NCBI RefSeq assembly: GCF_029224025.1
Contig: NZ_CP119392.1
Coordinates: 1,821,001-1,885,000 of the forward strand
Length of the DNA stretch: 64,000 nt
From: Rhodanobacter sp. AS-Z3
GTDB taxonomy: Bacteria; Pseudomonadota; Gammaproteobacteria; Xanthomonadales; Rhodanobacteraceae
Reading direction: 5' to 3'
Below are positions 44,072 through 53,353 of this stretch, piece after piece. The notes under the pieces were generated by a model. It was given only the letters and a program-made list of their open reading frames with translations. It was not told the origin of the DNA and searched no databases. The position numbers and the translations under genes were made by a program. The stretch's first letter is position 1, and each line of letters begins with the position of its first letter.

Positions 44072-44733
44072 GCTTCGCGACCCCAGCGTCGGGTCAGTTC
44101 AAGTACGGCACTGTTATACGCATCGGGCAATTGCTCGCGACTGCGTACGTCGAGGCCAAGATCGTGGATATGGCCGTTGTCCAAACCATAGATCCATGCG
44201 TGTACGGCCAGTTGCTGGCCGCGTTCCCACGCTTCGCGCACCACGGTGGTGTGGCAGACATTGAGTGCCTGTTCCAGCGCGTTCAGTTCACAAAGGTGCG
44301 CATGGCGCATTGCGAACGACTGTGCCGGGTCGAGCTTGTCGGCATGTTTCATCGCGATGTCCGTGATATGTCGCAACCAGTTGTCGATCAGTCCGAGCCG
44401 GCTTTCTTTCAATACCGCGCCCACGCCGCCGCAGCCGTAATGACCGACCACCAGGATGTGCTTTACCTGCAATACATCGACGGCGAACTGGATGGTGCTG
44501 AGCGCGTTGAGGTCGGTGTGTACGACGACGTTGGCCACGTTGCGATGCACGAAGATCTCGCCCGGCGGCAGGTCGACGATCTGCGTCGCCGGCACGCGCG
44601 AATCCGAACAGCCGATCCACAAGTAACGCGGCGCCTGTTGCTGCGACAGTTGCTCGAAAAAGGTCGGGTCCTGCGCGGTAACCTGATCGGCCCAGCGTCG
44701 GTTGTTGTCGAGCAGATCCTTCAGTGAATTCAT
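44068..44733 (-). CDS. can: beta-class carbonic anhydrase
   Basis: 221 residues. Zinc ligands in WIGCSDSRVP (Cys), GHYGCGGV (His and Cys), plus the Asp-Arg dyad. Length matches E. coli Can (220). GGAG nine bases before ATG 44731-44733 decides the start over upstream Met codons. It sits between dehydrogenase and RidA in a tight operon. Interconverts CO2 and bicarbonate. Confidence 0.92.
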   Translation of the reverse strand: MNSLKDLLDNNRRWADQVTAQDPTFFEQLSQQQAPRYLWIGCSDSRVPATQIVDLPPGEIFVHRNVANVVVHTDLNALSTIQFAVDVLQVKHILVVGHYGCGGVGAVLKESRLGLIDNWLRHITDIAMKHADKLDPAQSFAMRHAHLCELNALEQALNVCHTTVVREAWERGQQLAVHAWIYGLDNGHIHDLGLDVRSREQLPDAYNSAVLELTRRWGREA

Positions 44734-44765
44734 CTTCGGCTCCATGGGTTCGGGCCGGCGCGTCT

Positions 44766-46253
44766 TCACGGGTGTGTGGAAGATGCGCCGTAGGCGATGC
44801 AGATGTTTTTCGGTTCGGTAAAGAAGTGCAGGGCTTCGCTGCCACCTTCGCGACCGACGCCGGATTGTTTGACGCCACCGAACGGCGTGCGCAGATCACG
44901 CAGCAGCCAGCAGTTGATCCAGACGATGCCGAATTCAAGCTGAGCAGCCATGCGGTGTGCGCGTGACAGGTCCTGCGTCCACAGCGATGCGGCCAGGCCA
45001 TAGCGACTGTCGTTGGCGATCGTCAACGCCTCCGCCTCGTCTTCGAACGGAATCAGGCAGACCACCGGGCCGAAGATTTCCTGCTGGTTGGTCAGTGCCG
45101 CAGAGGGCAGTCCTTCGATCACCGTTGGTGCGATGAACCAGCCGCCGGCGCAACGTCCGGGCAGGGTGATGGCTGCGCCACCGCAAAGTATGCGGCCGCC
45201 TTCGTTGCGGGCTTGCTCGATGCAGCCGAGCACCTTGTCGTAATGGACCTTCGAGACCATTGCGCCGAGGTCGCTGCTGGAGTCGTTCGGGTCCCCCACA
45301 CGCAGTTCCTGCACCTTGGCCAGGTAGCGCTGGCGGAAGCTGTCATAGATGGACTTCTGCACCAGCAGGCGTGAGCCGCACAGACAGATTTCGCCCTGGT
45401 TGGCAAAGCCCGAGCGCACGATGGTGTCGAGATTGGCGTCGGAAAGGTCGGCATCGGCGAACACGATCGCCGGATTTTTTCCGCCCATTTCCAGCGACAG
45501 TTTCTTGAACTGTGCCGCGGCAAGGCTGGCAATGCGTGCGCCGGTAGCCGTGCTGCCGGTGAACGAGACGGCTTTCACTGCGGGGTGTTCGACGATTGCC
45601 TGGCCGACCTCGAGACCCCTCCCATGCACGATGTTCAGCACGCCAGGTGGAAAGCCGGCCTCGATGCTCAACTCGCCGAGCAGGGCAGCGGTGCACGGGG
45701 TGACCTCCGACGGTTTGGCTACCACCGCGTTGCCACTGGCCAGCGCCGGCGCGATCTTCCAGGTGAACAGATAGAGCGGCAGGTTCCAAGGACTGATGCA
45801 GCCGACCACGCCGAGCGGCTGGCGCAAGGTGTAGTTGATCGCACCGGCGCCGGGAATGCCCGTTTCCATCGCATGCGATTCGCTACCCCAACCGGTGATG
45901 GCGGCGGCGAAATAGCGCAGGTTGCTGACGGCGCGCGGAATGTCGAGTCGGCGCGCCAGGCTCAACGGCTTGCCGCTGTCACGTGACTCCAGCGCTGCGA
46001 ATGCCTCCAGGCTGGCTTCGATCAGGTCGGCCAGCCGATACAGGCACTGTGCGCGTTGCTCGAGTGGCGTGCTGGCCCAGCCGGCTGCTGCGCGACTGGC
46101 CGCTTCGATGGCGGCGACGACATCGCTTGCGACGGAATCGGGACAGTGCGTGAAGACCGTGCCGGTGGCGGGCTCATGGACATCGAGCCACCTGTCGCCA
46201 AGCGACGCCTGCTGGCGACCATCGATCAAATTGGCTAGGCGCGGAATAGGCAT
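44766..46253 (-). CDS. aldehyde dehydrogenase of the 2-hydroxymuconic/2-aminomuconic semialdehyde type
   Basis: 495 residues. NAD-dependent dehydrogenase: ISPWNLPLYLFTWKIAPALASG, FTGSTATGARI, LSLEMGGKNP (catalytic Glu), GEICLCGSR (catalytic Cys) and EIFGPVVCLIPF. The C-terminal block NCWLLRDLRTPFGGVKQSG-GREGG is characteristic of semialdehyde dehydrogenases of meta-cleavage and kynurenine routes. The internal start MPIPRLANLIDG at 46251-46253 is preferred. 80 bases after SDR, 32 before carbonic anhydrase. Confidence 0.88.
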   Translation of the reverse strand: MPIPRLANLIDGRQQASLGDRWLDVHEPATGTVFTHCPDSVASDVVAAIEAASRAAAGWASTPLEQRAQCLYRLADLIEASLEAFAALESRDSGKPLSLARRLDIPRAVSNLRYFAAAITGWGSESHAMETGIPGAGAINYTLRQPLGVVGCISPWNLPLYLFTWKIAPALASGNAVVAKPSEVTPCTAALLGELSIEAGFPPGVLNIVHGRGLEVGQAIVEHPAVKAVSFTGSTATGARIASLAAAQFKKLSLEMGGKNPAIVFADADLSDANLDTIVRSGFANQGEICLCGSRLLVQKSIYDSFRQRYLAKVQELRVGDPNDSSSDLGAMVSKVHYDKVLGCIEQARNEGGRILCGGAAITLPGRCAGGWFIAPTVIEGLPSAALTNQQEIFGPVVCLIPFEDEAEALTIANDSRYGLAASLWTQDLSRAHRMAAQLEFGIVWINCWLLRDLRTPFGGVKQSGVGREGGSEALHFFTEPKNICIAYGASSTHP

Positions 46254-46333
46254 CTGTTCGAGTTTAGAACCAGCGCGCGGCAATTGCACCGGACGGCGGC
46301 GTATGCGTGTGCGTTGCACAGCATGCCTTGGCG

Positions 46334-47125
46334 TTAACTCAGTGCACGGGTACGACCGCCATCCACGGCAATGCTGACACCGTTGACGTAGGCCGCCGCC
46401 GGAGTGCACAGGAACGCGATGACGGCCGCCACTTCACTGGCCTCGCCGAAGCGGCCTGCCGGGATGGTGGCGATCACGCCTTGCGCGACTTCATCCTCAC
46501 TCTGGCCACTGGCAGTCGCCTTTGCGCTCAGCAGGCTGTCCAGACGATCGGTGCGGGTGTAGCCGGGCAGCACGTTGTTGACCGTGATGCCGTCGGCAGC
46601 CAGTTCAGTGGCCAAGGTCTTGGCCCAGCCAGCTACAGCGGCGCGCACGGTGTTGGACACGCCCAGACCGACGATGGGTTCTTTCACCGAAGTGGAGATC
46701 ACGTTGACGAGTCGACCGTAGCCGCTGGCACGCATGCCGGGAAGCAAGGCCTGCAGCAATGTCTGGCCGGCCAGCAGGTGCTGACGAAAGGCGGTCTCGA
46801 AGGCCGCGGGTTCTGCACTGCTGGCGGGGCCGCCCGGTGGGCCGCCGCTATTGTTGATCAGGATGTGCACGGCAGACGTAGCGGCAATGTCCACCGCCGT
46901 GCTGTGCAGGGCGGCCGTGTCCAGCATGTCCACGCTGCGCCACTGGTGCTGCTGCCCGGCATGCTTTCGCGGGAGTTGCTCGACAACTTTTTTGAGCTTG
47001 TCCGACGAACGCGCGAGCAAGGTGATATTTGCGCCCAGTTCGGCCAGCTCGATGGCACTGGCGCGACCGATACCTTGCGAGGCACCGCAGACCAGTGCGT
47101 GGCGACCATTCAGATCAAGTTGCAT
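46334..47125 (-). CDS. short-chain dehydrogenase/reductase
   Basis: 263 residues. NAD(P)-binding opening HALVCGASQGIGRASAIEL, NNSGGPPGG where NNAG is usual, and RTDRLDSLL near the end. The catalytic Tyr of the usual YxxxK is not clear: SGYGRLVNVISTSVKEP has Tyr in another place and AAVAGWAKTLA replaces YxxxK, an oddity shared by a subgroup of SDRs. It precedes the dehydrogenase-anhydrase-RidA genes. Substrate unknown. Confidence 0.85.
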   Translation of the reverse strand: MQLDLNGRHALVCGASQGIGRASAIELAELGANITLLARSSDKLKKVVEQLPRKHAGQQHQWRSVDMLDTAALHSTAVDIAATSAVHILINNSGGPPGGPASSAEPAAFETAFRQHLLAGQTLLQALLPGMRASGYGRLVNVISTSVKEPIVGLGVSNTVRAAVAGWAKTLATELAADGITVNNVLPGYTRTDRLDSLLSAKATASGQSEDEVAQGVIATIPAGRFGEASEVAAVIAFLCTPAAAYVNGVSIAVDGGRTRALS

Positions 47126-47143
47126 GGTTGTTTCCTCGACAGT

Positions 47144-47458
47144 TCAGTGCAGCAACAGGCGCATCGCCAGCGCCCCGAGCCAGCAGGCCCAGCCCAGCCA
47201 CTGGCTGTAACGCCAGATCCACTGCCAGCGGGTGATCGCTGCATCACCCAGCGCAGGGAGCGCAGGCGAACGCAGCACCTGCTGCATGCTGGCCCAGATG
47301 CGAAATCCGGAAAGCTTGCCTTGCCCCGCTTCCGCAATGACTTGCCAGTGTTGCGGATAGCGTTGACGCAAAAGTTTGGCGACGCGAAACGGTGCCACAT
47401 AGGACAGCACGAACAAGCTGACGCCGCAGGCCAGCAGGGCGAGGTAGAGGATGATCAC
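47144..47458 (-). CDS. small two-helix membrane protein (UspB-like)
   Basis: 104 residues: N-terminal membrane helix (LYLALLACGVSLFVLSYVA), a basic middle with WQVIAEAGQGKLSGFRIW, and a C-terminal helix (WLGWACWLGALAMRLLL). Topology and length recall universal stress protein B, but similarity is not certain. Its ATG overlaps the stop of the lipoprotein gene (ATGA). Confidence 0.7.
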   Translation of the reverse strand: MIILYLALLACGVSLFVLSYVAPFRVAKLLRQRYPQHWQVIAEAGQGKLSGFRIWASMQQVLRSPALPALGDAAITRWQWIWRYSQWLGWACWLGALAMRLLLH

Positions 47459-48288
47459 GGCGTGCTTCCGTGCGGGCTGCCGGTGTTGTCCGTGCTTTTG
47501 CTACTCCAGGGCAAGGGCAGTACGGTGCGCAATGTGTTCAACACGCCGTCACCCTTGGCGGCTTTCTTGCAAATCGCGTTGTCGAGCGCGTTTTCGTAGG
47601 TGTTGTTCATCAGGCCAACCCACAAGGAGCCGTCCGGCCCGTGCGGAATGCTGAAACTTCCGGCGGAGCTCATCTGCAAAGAGGCGGCAGTGGAGGTGGA
47701 GATGGATGCGGGCGACTGCTCCCAATAGGTCTTGCCGGCTTGCTGTTCGGCGGAACTGTAAACCAGCAAATAGCGCGCCTTCGGGTCTTCGATCTTCATG
47801 CTGCCGAAGGCGCCGCTGGTGTCGTCGCTCCAGCCCATGTGCTCGCACAAACCAATGTCTTCGGAGCGGATCGGCTGGAACGCTTCGTCGAGCAATACGA
47901 TGGTTGGCGCGAACAGGTAGCTGGCATGCAGCCAGCGGCCATTCAACTCGGACTTCACGGCCACCCGGTATGGCAGTTTCACGCTGGTTGGAAGCCGGAA
48001 AGCGAGAAAGTAACTCTGCGTGCCATTCAGGTTGGCAACCATACTGCCGTTGCCCAGCACGAACTTTTGCGGCTCCCACGGCAAGGTGCTGCGGAAGGAA
48101 AAGTCGGCGAAGCTGCTGCAGCATGGACTGGCCTGCATCAGCTGCAGTTGCGCCAGTTTCAGTGAGTCGCCGGTATTTTGCGCAGGAGCGCGAAAGTTGG
48201 GCGGCAGCAGGGACTGGGCCGTACGACAGCCACCCAGCAGCAGGCTCATGGACAGTGCGGCGATGGTGGCGAGGCGACGAAACGACAT
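47455..48288 (-). CDS. MalM-family periplasmic lipoprotein
   Basis: 277 residues. Lipobox LLGGC near residue 21. The segment ASPCCSSFADFSFRS fits MalM-type maltose-operon periplasmic proteins, whose function is unclear. Gly/Ser-rich middle, Ser/Thr-rich end. 14 bases after asnS on the same strand; no maltose genes nearby. Confidence 0.75.
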   Translation of the reverse strand: MSFRRLATIAALSMSLLLGGCRTAQSLLPPNFRAPAQNTGDSLKLAQLQLMQASPCCSSFADFSFRSTLPWEPQKFVLGNGSMVANLNGTQSYFLAFRLPTSVKLPYRVAVKSELNGRWLHASYLFAPTIVLLDEAFQPIRSEDIGLCEHMGWSDDTSGAFGSMKIEDPKARYLLVYSSAEQQAGKTYWEQSPASISTSTAASLQMSSAGSFSIPHGPDGSLWVGLMNNTYENALDNAICKKAAKGDGVLNTLRTVLPLPWSSKSTDNTGSPHGSTP

Positions 48289-48302
48289 GAGGTTGACGGT
48301 AC

Positions 48303-49703
48303 TCAGAATTCAGCGGTGCCGGCGGCACGCGGGTAAGGGATGGCGTCGCGGATATTGGCAAGGCCGCAGATGTACACCAGCAGACGCTCGAAGCCTAGGC
48401 CGAAGCCGGCGTGTGGCACCGTGCCGTAGCGACGCAGGTCGCGATACCAGCCGTAACTTGCCGGGTCCAGGCCGAACTGGACCATGCGCCGGTCGAGGTA
48501 GTCCAGCCGTTCTTCGCGCTGGCTGCCGCCGATGATTTCGCCAATGCCCGGCGCCAGCACGTCCATCGCCGCCACGGTTTTTTCATCGTCGTTCAAGCGC
48601 ATGTAGAACGCCTTGATCGCTTCGGGGTAGTTCATGACGACCACGGGCCGGCCGATATGTTTTTCAGCCAGGTAGCGTTCGTGCTCGGTCTGCAGGTCGA
48701 TACCCCAGGCCACCGGGTATTCGAACTTTTCGCCCGACTTCTTCAAGATCTCGATCGCGTCGGTGTACTCGATGCGCTCGAACGGTTGGGCGATGAACGC
48801 CTCCACGCGCGTGATCGCGTCGCTCTGCACGCGCTCGGCGAAGAACGCCATATCATCCGGGCGCTCATCCAGCACCGCCTTGAAGATCGCCTTGAGGAAA
48901 CCCTCGGCGCAATCGGCGTTGGCGGTGAGGTCGGCGAACGCGATCTCCGGTTCGACCATCCAGAATTCGGCCAGATGGCGCGGGGTGTTGGAGTTTTCTG
49001 CGCGGAAGGTGGGGCCGAAGGTGTAAACCTTGCTCATCGCCAGGCAATAGGCCTCAACGTTGAGCTGGCCGGATACGGTGAGGAACGCTTCGCGACCGAA
49101 GAAATCCTTGCGGAAGTCGATCTTGCCGTCGGGCAGGCGCGGCAGGTTGGCCAGGTCCAGCGTCGACAGCCGGAACATGTCGCCCGCACCCTCGGCGTCC
49201 GAGGTAGTGATGATCGGGGTATTGATCCAGAAAAAGCCCTGCTCGGTCAGATGGCGATGGATCGCTGTCATCATGGTATGGCGCACGCGGGTCACCGCGC
49301 CAAACAGATTGGTGCGTGGGCGCAGATGGGCGACTTCGCGCAGGAATTCCATCGAGTGCTGCTTGGGCTGGATCGGGTAGGTTTCCGGATCGTCGACGAA
49401 GCCGGTGACAGTAACTTCGTCCGCCTGCAGCTCGAAACTCTGCCCTTTGCCCTGCGAAGCCACCAGAGTTCCCGTGACGATCACGCCAGCGCCGGCGGTG
49501 AGGTGTTTCACCTCGCTTTCGTAATTGCCCAGCGTTGCCGGCACCACCGCCTGAATCGGGTCGAAGCAGGAGCCGTCGGTGATATTGACGAACGACAGGC
49601 CGGCCTTGGAGTCGCGCCGGGTACGCACCCAGCCGCGCACGGTAACCGTGTTGCCGGCTTCGAGCCTGCCGGAAAGAGCCTGCTTCACACTGACCACGGC
49701 CAT
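48303..49703 (-). CDS. asnS: asparaginyl-tRNA synthetase
   Basis: 466 residues (E. coli 466). OB-fold anticodon domain ([22 protein letters not shown]), class II motifs [21 protein letters not shown] and [15 protein letters not shown] near the end. AGGAG nine bases before the ATG at 49701-49703 decides the start. Charges tRNA-Asn. Confidence 0.96.
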   Translation of the reverse strand: MAVVSVKQALSGRLEAGNTVTVRGWVRTRRDSKAGLSFVNITDGSCFDPIQAVVPATLGNYESEVKHLTAGAGVIVTGTLVASQGKGQSFELQADEVTVTGFVDDPETYPIQPKQHSMEFLREVAHLRPRTNLFGAVTRVRHTMMTAIHRHLTEQGFFWINTPIITTSDAEGAGDMFRLSTLDLANLPRLPDGKIDFRKDFFGREAFLTVSGQLNVEAYCLAMSKVYTFGPTFRAENSNTPRHLAEFWMVEPEIAFADLTANADCAEGFLKAIFKAVLDERPDDMAFFAERVQSDAITRVEAFIAQPFERIEYTDAIEILKKSGEKFEYPVAWGIDLQTEHERYLAEKHIGRPVVVMNYPEAIKAFYMRLNDDEKTVAAMDVLAPGIGEIIGGSQREERLDYLDRRMVQFGLDPASYGWYRDLRRYGTVPHAGFGLGFERLLVYICGLANIRDAIPYPRAAGTAEF

Positions 49704-49852
49704 CGGTTGAAACTCCTGCTGATACGCCGCATGTCGACGCTGGATGAATGAATGGCTCGCGCACGGCAACGTGTGGGAGCAAACCGGCATGATAATGTAG
49801 CTATTGCCCGCGCTGCGACTTTCCGGGTCACTTCGAGTTTGGATCTATGGTC

Positions 49853-50179
49853 ATGAGCATCACCATCACTGCCGCCGCCAACGAACGCATGCGCCATTTC
49901 CTGGCCTCGACACCCACGGCGGCCGGGGTGCGCTTTGGGGTCAGGCGCACCGGCTGTTCCGGCTTTGCCTATGTGGTGGATCTGGCCGAGTCGAAGGGCG
50001 AGGACGACCACGTGGTCGAGGTGGATGGTCTGCCGCTGATCGTTGACGACAAGAGCCTGGCGCTGGTCGACGGCACCGTGATCGACTTTCAGCGACAGGG
50101 CCTGAATGCCAGCTTTGTATTCCACAACCCGAACGCGACCGGCGCCTGCGGTTGTGGCGAGAGCTTCACGGTCAGCTGA
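49853..50179 (+). CDS. A-type Fe-S cluster carrier (IscA/ErpA family)
   Basis: 108 residues with the three conserved Cys: [11 protein letters not shown] and GACGCGESF. Delivers Fe-S clusters to apoproteins. ATG 49853 ([13 protein letters not shown]) matches the family opening; ATG 49847 would add two residues. Which member of the family cannot be decided from this alone; no isc or suf gene is adjacent. Confidence 0.9.
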   Translation: MSITITAAANERMRHFLASTPTAAGVRFGVRRTGCSGFAYVVDLAESKGEDDHVVEVDGLPLIVDDKSLALVDGTVIDFQRQGLNASFVFHNPNATGACGCGESFTVS

Positions 50180-50336
50180 GTCGCCGCCCGGCCTCAGCGA
50201 GCACGATTAGTCGCGGTTTGAGGGCGTTCGGCCCGTTGCGCCGAGCCTTGTGTCATCAATGGCTTGCGTGTGCCTGCGCCGGCACCGTACAATTCCGCTT
50301 CTGTCCGCACCCTAAACAGGCGCCGGCAGGACACTT

Positions 50337-50359
50337 GCCTCACCGCATCAGCGGGAGGC
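50337..50359 (+). promoter_or_regulatory. leader hairpin before rpsF, possible S6:S18 autoregulatory site
   Basis: GCCTC-A-CCGC-ATCA-GCGG-GAGGC folds into a hairpin with one bulged A, 42 bases before the rpsF start. S6:S18 leaders upstream of rpsF carry a CCG-containing bulge bound by S18; the match here is only general. Confidence 0.35.
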
Positions 50360-50400
50360 TGCGAGGCCGCAAGGCCGCATCCACAAGGAGTCAACCCACA

Positions 50401-50832
50401 ATGACCCTGCGTCATTACGAAGTTGTGTTCATGGTCCATCCGGACCAGAGCGAGCAGGTCCCCGCGATGCTCGAGCGCTACAAAGCGCTGATCGAGACCG
50501 ACGGCGGCAAGATTCACCGTCTGGAAGACTGGGGCCGTCGTCAGCTGGCCTATCCGATCGTGAACCTGGCCAAGGCACATTACGTGCTGCTCAACATCGA
50601 AGTCAGCCAGAACGCACTGAACGAGTTGGAGTCGGGCTTCCGCTTCAACGACGCCGTGCTGCGTCACCTGGTGATCCGTCGTGACGAGGCCGATATCGAG
50701 CCGTCCTTCATCCTGAAATCGAAAGAAAAGGATGATGCCAAAACCACTCGTCGTCGCGACGACGAAGGTGATGGCGAGGGCCGCGGTCGTGACCGCGACG
50801 ATAGCGACAACGATCGCGACAGCGACGACTGA
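50401..50832 (+). CDS. rpsF: 30S ribosomal protein S6 (bS6)
   Basis: 143 residues; [32 protein letters not shown] (span) and [17 protein letters not shown] are clear. A long acidic and Arg-rich tail ([18 protein letters not shown]...) follows, as in other gammaproteobacteria where glutamates are added to the tail. AAGGAG ribosome site. First gene of rpsF-rpsR-rplI. Confidence 0.97.
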   Translation: MTLRHYEVVFMVHPDQSEQVPAMLERYKALIETDGGKIHRLEDWGRRQLAYPIVNLAKAHYVLLNIEVSQNALNELESGFRFNDAVLRHLVIRRDEADIEPSFILKSKEKDDAKTTRRRDDEGDGEGRGRDRDDSDNDRDSDD

Positions 50833-50846
50833 TCAGGAGCACAGCC

Positions 50847-51077
50847 ATGTCCAAATTTTTCCGCCGCCGCAAGTTCTGCCGCTTCACTGCCGAAGACGTG
50901 AAGGAGATCGACTACAAGGATCTCAACACCCTGCGTCAGTACGTCACCGAGAACGGCAAGATCGTGCCGAGCCGCATCACCGGTACCAAGGCGCGTTACC
51001 AGCGTCAGCTGGCCACCGCGATCAAGCGCGCCCGCTTCCTGTCGCTGCTGCCGTACACCGACAACCACGACGTCTGA
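50847..51077 (+). CDS. rpsR: 30S ribosomal protein S18 (bS18)
   Basis: 76 residues; [22 protein letters not shown], then [30 protein letters not shown] (span). 14 bases after rpsF with an AGGAG ribosome site. Partner of S6 on 16S rRNA. Confidence 0.97.
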   Translation: MSKFFRRRKFCRFTAEDVKEIDYKDLNTLRQYVTENGKIVPSRITGTKARYQRQLATAIKRARFLSLLPYTDNHDV

Positions 51078-51084
51078 TCGTGAC

Positions 51085-51135
51085 GAACCGCAGCATCACG
51101 CTGCGGTTCAAGGTTCTGCCCGGCTTCGGCCGGGC
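51085..51135 (+). promoter_or_regulatory. two stem-loops between rpsR and rplI
   Basis: GAACCGCAGC/GCTGCGGTTC (51085-51109, loop ATCAC) and GCCCGGC/GCCGGGC (51118-51135, loop TTCG, an extra-stable tetraloop). They lie in the 135-base gap inside the operon. Neither has a T run, so attenuation, RNA processing or differential stability are options. Confidence 0.6.
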
Positions 51136-51212
51136 GGAGCTGCAGACATCCTTCGGACAACCGTCCTCTGGCTGCGTCGGGCCACACCGGCGCTAACGAA
51201 AAGGGAAGCATC

Positions 51213-51662
51213 ATGGAACTCATTCTTCTGCAGAAAGTCCGCAACCTCGGCACGCTGGGCGACAAGGTCGTCGTGAAGCCGGGTTACGGTCGCAATTTCC
51301 TCCTGCCGCAAGGCAAGGCTGTCCGCGTGAATGCCGCCAATTTGGCTGCGTTCGAACAGCGTCGCGCTGAGTACGAAGCCAAGGCCAATACCGCCTTGTC
51401 CGATGCCGAAGCACGCAAGGCCAAGCTCGCTGACGCGTCGGTGACGATCACCGCGCATGCCAGTGCCGAAGGCAAGTTGTTTGGTTCGGTCGGCCCGCGC
51501 GACATCGCCGAGGCACTGGTGGCTGCTGGTCACGAAGTTCACAAGAACGAAGTGATCCTGGGCGAAGGTCCGCTGCGCAACACCGGCGAATTCGACGTGG
51601 TGATCAGCCTGCATGCCGATGTCCAGACCACCGCCAAGGTGATCGTGGTCGGCGACAAGTAA
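51213..51662 (+). CDS. rplI: 50S ribosomal protein L9 (bL9)
   Basis: 149 residues; [26 protein letters not shown] opening (span), long helix, then C-domain with [14 protein letters not shown] and [17 protein letters not shown] ribosome site. Last gene of the S6 operon. Confidence 0.97.
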   Translation: MELILLQKVRNLGTLGDKVVVKPGYGRNFLLPQGKAVRVNAANLAAFEQRRAEYEAKANTALSDAEARKAKLADASVTITAHASAEGKLFGSVGPRDIAEALVAAGHEVHKNEVILGEGPLRNTGEFDVVISLHADVQTTAKVIVVGDK

Positions 51663-51694
51663 GTTTCACCCCCATCGACCCGATGGAAGCATCC

Positions 51695-51722
51695 GGGCGC
51701 CGCAAGGCGCCCGTTTGTTTTT
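51695..51722 (+). terminator. terminator of the rpsF-rpsR-rplI operon
   Basis: GGGCGCC (51695-51701), GCAA loop, GGCGCCC (51706-51712), then GTTTGTTTTT. A GNRA tetraloop closes the stem. Confidence 0.9.
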
Positions 51723-51790
51723 GGGAACAGGGAACAGGGAACAAAGGCGGAGCGGTGCGATGCTCTCCCCGTTCCCCGTTCCCCGTTCCC
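51723..51790. repeat. triplicated heptamer inverted repeat
   Basis: Three tandem GGGAACA units (51723-51743) face two GTTCCCC and one GTTCCC (51771-51790) across a 27-base centre, forming an about 20-base-pair stem. The perfect tandem phasing marks it as a repeat element, not chance. Lies in the dnaB upstream region. Confidence 0.8.
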
Positions 51791-51794
51791 TGCC

Positions 51795-51803
51795 TTATCC
51801 CCA
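51795..51803. promoter_or_regulatory. DnaA-box-like site 1
   Basis: TTATCCCCA differs from the DnaA consensus TTATCCACA at one position. Confidence 0.45.
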
Positions 51804-51815
51804 TCAACTCACAGC

Positions 51816-51824
51816 TTATCCACA
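51816..51824. promoter_or_regulatory. DnaA box, perfect consensus
   Basis: TTATCCACA is a perfect DnaA box, in the same orientation as the weaker site 21 bases before (two helical turns), 116 bases upstream of dnaB. Confidence 0.55.
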
Positions 51825-51940
51825 GACTTATTGTCTCGACGGGTGAGACGCCGCCGCGCATGATGGTGGGGGTACGACTACCCACGAATGATTGGTGCGC
51901 CGCACGTCGTTGGTGGAGGCAATTCTCCCGAGGTAAGTGC

Positions 51941-53335
51941 ATGTCTTTCGCCCCTGATCGCAAACCTTCATCGCCGGCTATCGAGGCGCTGCGGGTGCCG
52001 CCGCATTCCATCGACGCCGAGCAAGCCGTGCTGGGTGGTTTGATGCTGGCGCCTGATGCGCTGGACAAAGTGGCCGATCGGCTGGCCGAGGGCGACTTTT
52101 ACCGCAAGGATCATCGATTGATCTGGCGGGCGATCAACGAGCTGGCGAACAAGGGCATGCCGTGTGATGCGGTAACTCTGGGCGACTGGTTTGAAACCAA
52201 CGGACTGGCCGAGATGGTCGGTGGTGCGGGTTACCTGATCGAGCTGGCCAACAGCACGCCCAGTGCGGCGAATATCGCCGCTTACGCGGAAATCGTGCGT
52301 GAGAAATCGGTGCTGCGTCAGTTGATCGATGCCGGCACGTCGATCACCGAGGACGGTTATCGACCCGAAGGCAAGAGCGTGCAGGAGGTGCTGGAAAGCG
52401 CCGAGCAGCGCGTGTTCCACATTGCTGAATCCGGTGCGCGTGGCAAGAAGGATTCGGTATCGATGCGTGAGGCGGTGAAGGACGCTTTCCGGCTGCTCAC
52501 CGAGCGCTACGAGAATCGCGGCCAGCTCACCGGTGTCAGCACCGGTTTTACCGACCTGGACAAGCTTACCTCCGGCTTGCAGCCGTCGGATCTGATCATC
52601 GTGGCGGCGCGTCCGTCGATGGGCAAGACGGCGTTTGCGCTGAACATCGCCGAGGCTGCCGCACTGGGCGGCAAGAAGGCGGTAGTGGTGTTTTCGATGG
52701 AAATGTCATCCTCGCAGCTTGCGTTCCGGTTGATCTCATCGGTAGGCCGCATCCACCAGCAGAACCTGCGCAACGGCGATCTGCAGGAAGAGGACTGGCC
52801 GCGCGTGTCCAACGCGATTGCGCTGCTTTCCGAGGCCAAGATCTTCATCGACGACACGCCCAGTCTGTCGCCGGTGGAAATGCGTTCGCGCGCCCGTCGG
52901 CTGCACCGCGAGCACGGGGGGCTGGGTTTGATCGTGATCGATTATCTCCAGCTGATGCAGGTGCCCGGGAACAAGGAGAATCGCGCCACCGAAATTTCAG
53001 AAATTTCGCGTTCACTGAAGGGACTTGCCAAGGAGTTGAACGTGCCGGTGATCGCCCTGTCGCAGTTGAACCGTTCGCTGGAACAACGCGCAGACAAGCG
53101 TCCGATGATGTCCGACTTGCGCGAATCCGGTGCTATCGAGCAGGACGCCGACGTGATCATGTTCATCTACCGCGACGAGTACTACAACAAGGAGTCGCCG
53201 GACAAGGGCGTCGCCGAAATCATCATCGGCAAGCAGCGCAACGGTCCCACCGATACCTGCAAGTTGACCTTCCTTGGTCACTACACCCAGTTCGTCAATT
53301 ACGCTTCTGATTCGTTTGTCGGTTCGTTCGACTGA
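51941..53335 (+). CDS. dnaB: replicative DNA helicase DnaB
   Basis: 464 residues. N-terminal primase-binding domain (PPHSIDAEQAVLGGLML), linker, RecA-like domain with Walker A ARPSMGKTAFAL, Walker B GLIVIDYLQLMQ, and ALSQLNRSLEQRADKRP. ATG 51941 with AGGTAAG upstream; the frame remains open upstream to 51683 but that part covers the terminator and repeats. Unwinds DNA at the fork as a hexamer. Confidence 0.96.
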   Translation: MSFAPDRKPSSPAIEALRVPPHSIDAEQAVLGGLMLAPDALDKVADRLAEGDFYRKDHRLIWRAINELANKGMPCDAVTLGDWFETNGLAEMVGGAGYLIELANSTPSAANIAAYAEIVREKSVLRQLIDAGTSITEDGYRPEGKSVQEVLESAEQRVFHIAESGARGKKDSVSMREAVKDAFRLLTERYENRGQLTGVSTGFTDLDKLTSGLQPSDLIIVAARPSMGKTAFALNIAEAAALGGKKAVVVFSMEMSSSQLAFRLISSVGRIHQQNLRNGDLQEEDWPRVSNAIALLSEAKIFIDDTPSLSPVEMRSRARRLHREHGGLGLIVIDYLQLMQVPGNKENRATEISEISRSLKGLAKELNVPVIALSQLNRSLEQRADKRPMMSDLRESGAIEQDADVIMFIYRDEYYNKESPDKGVAEIIIGKQRNGPTDTCKLTFLGHYTQFVNYASDSFVGSFD

Positions 53336-53353
53336 CGTCGTGGCGGGATCTCG

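Noticed and set aside
48411..49751. 446-residue plus-strand frame over asnS
   Set aside because: Antisense shadow with unnatural composition.
51683..51940. N-terminal extension of dnaB
   Set aside because: Would translate the rplI terminator, the heptamer repeat and the DnaA boxes; the family start is at 51941.
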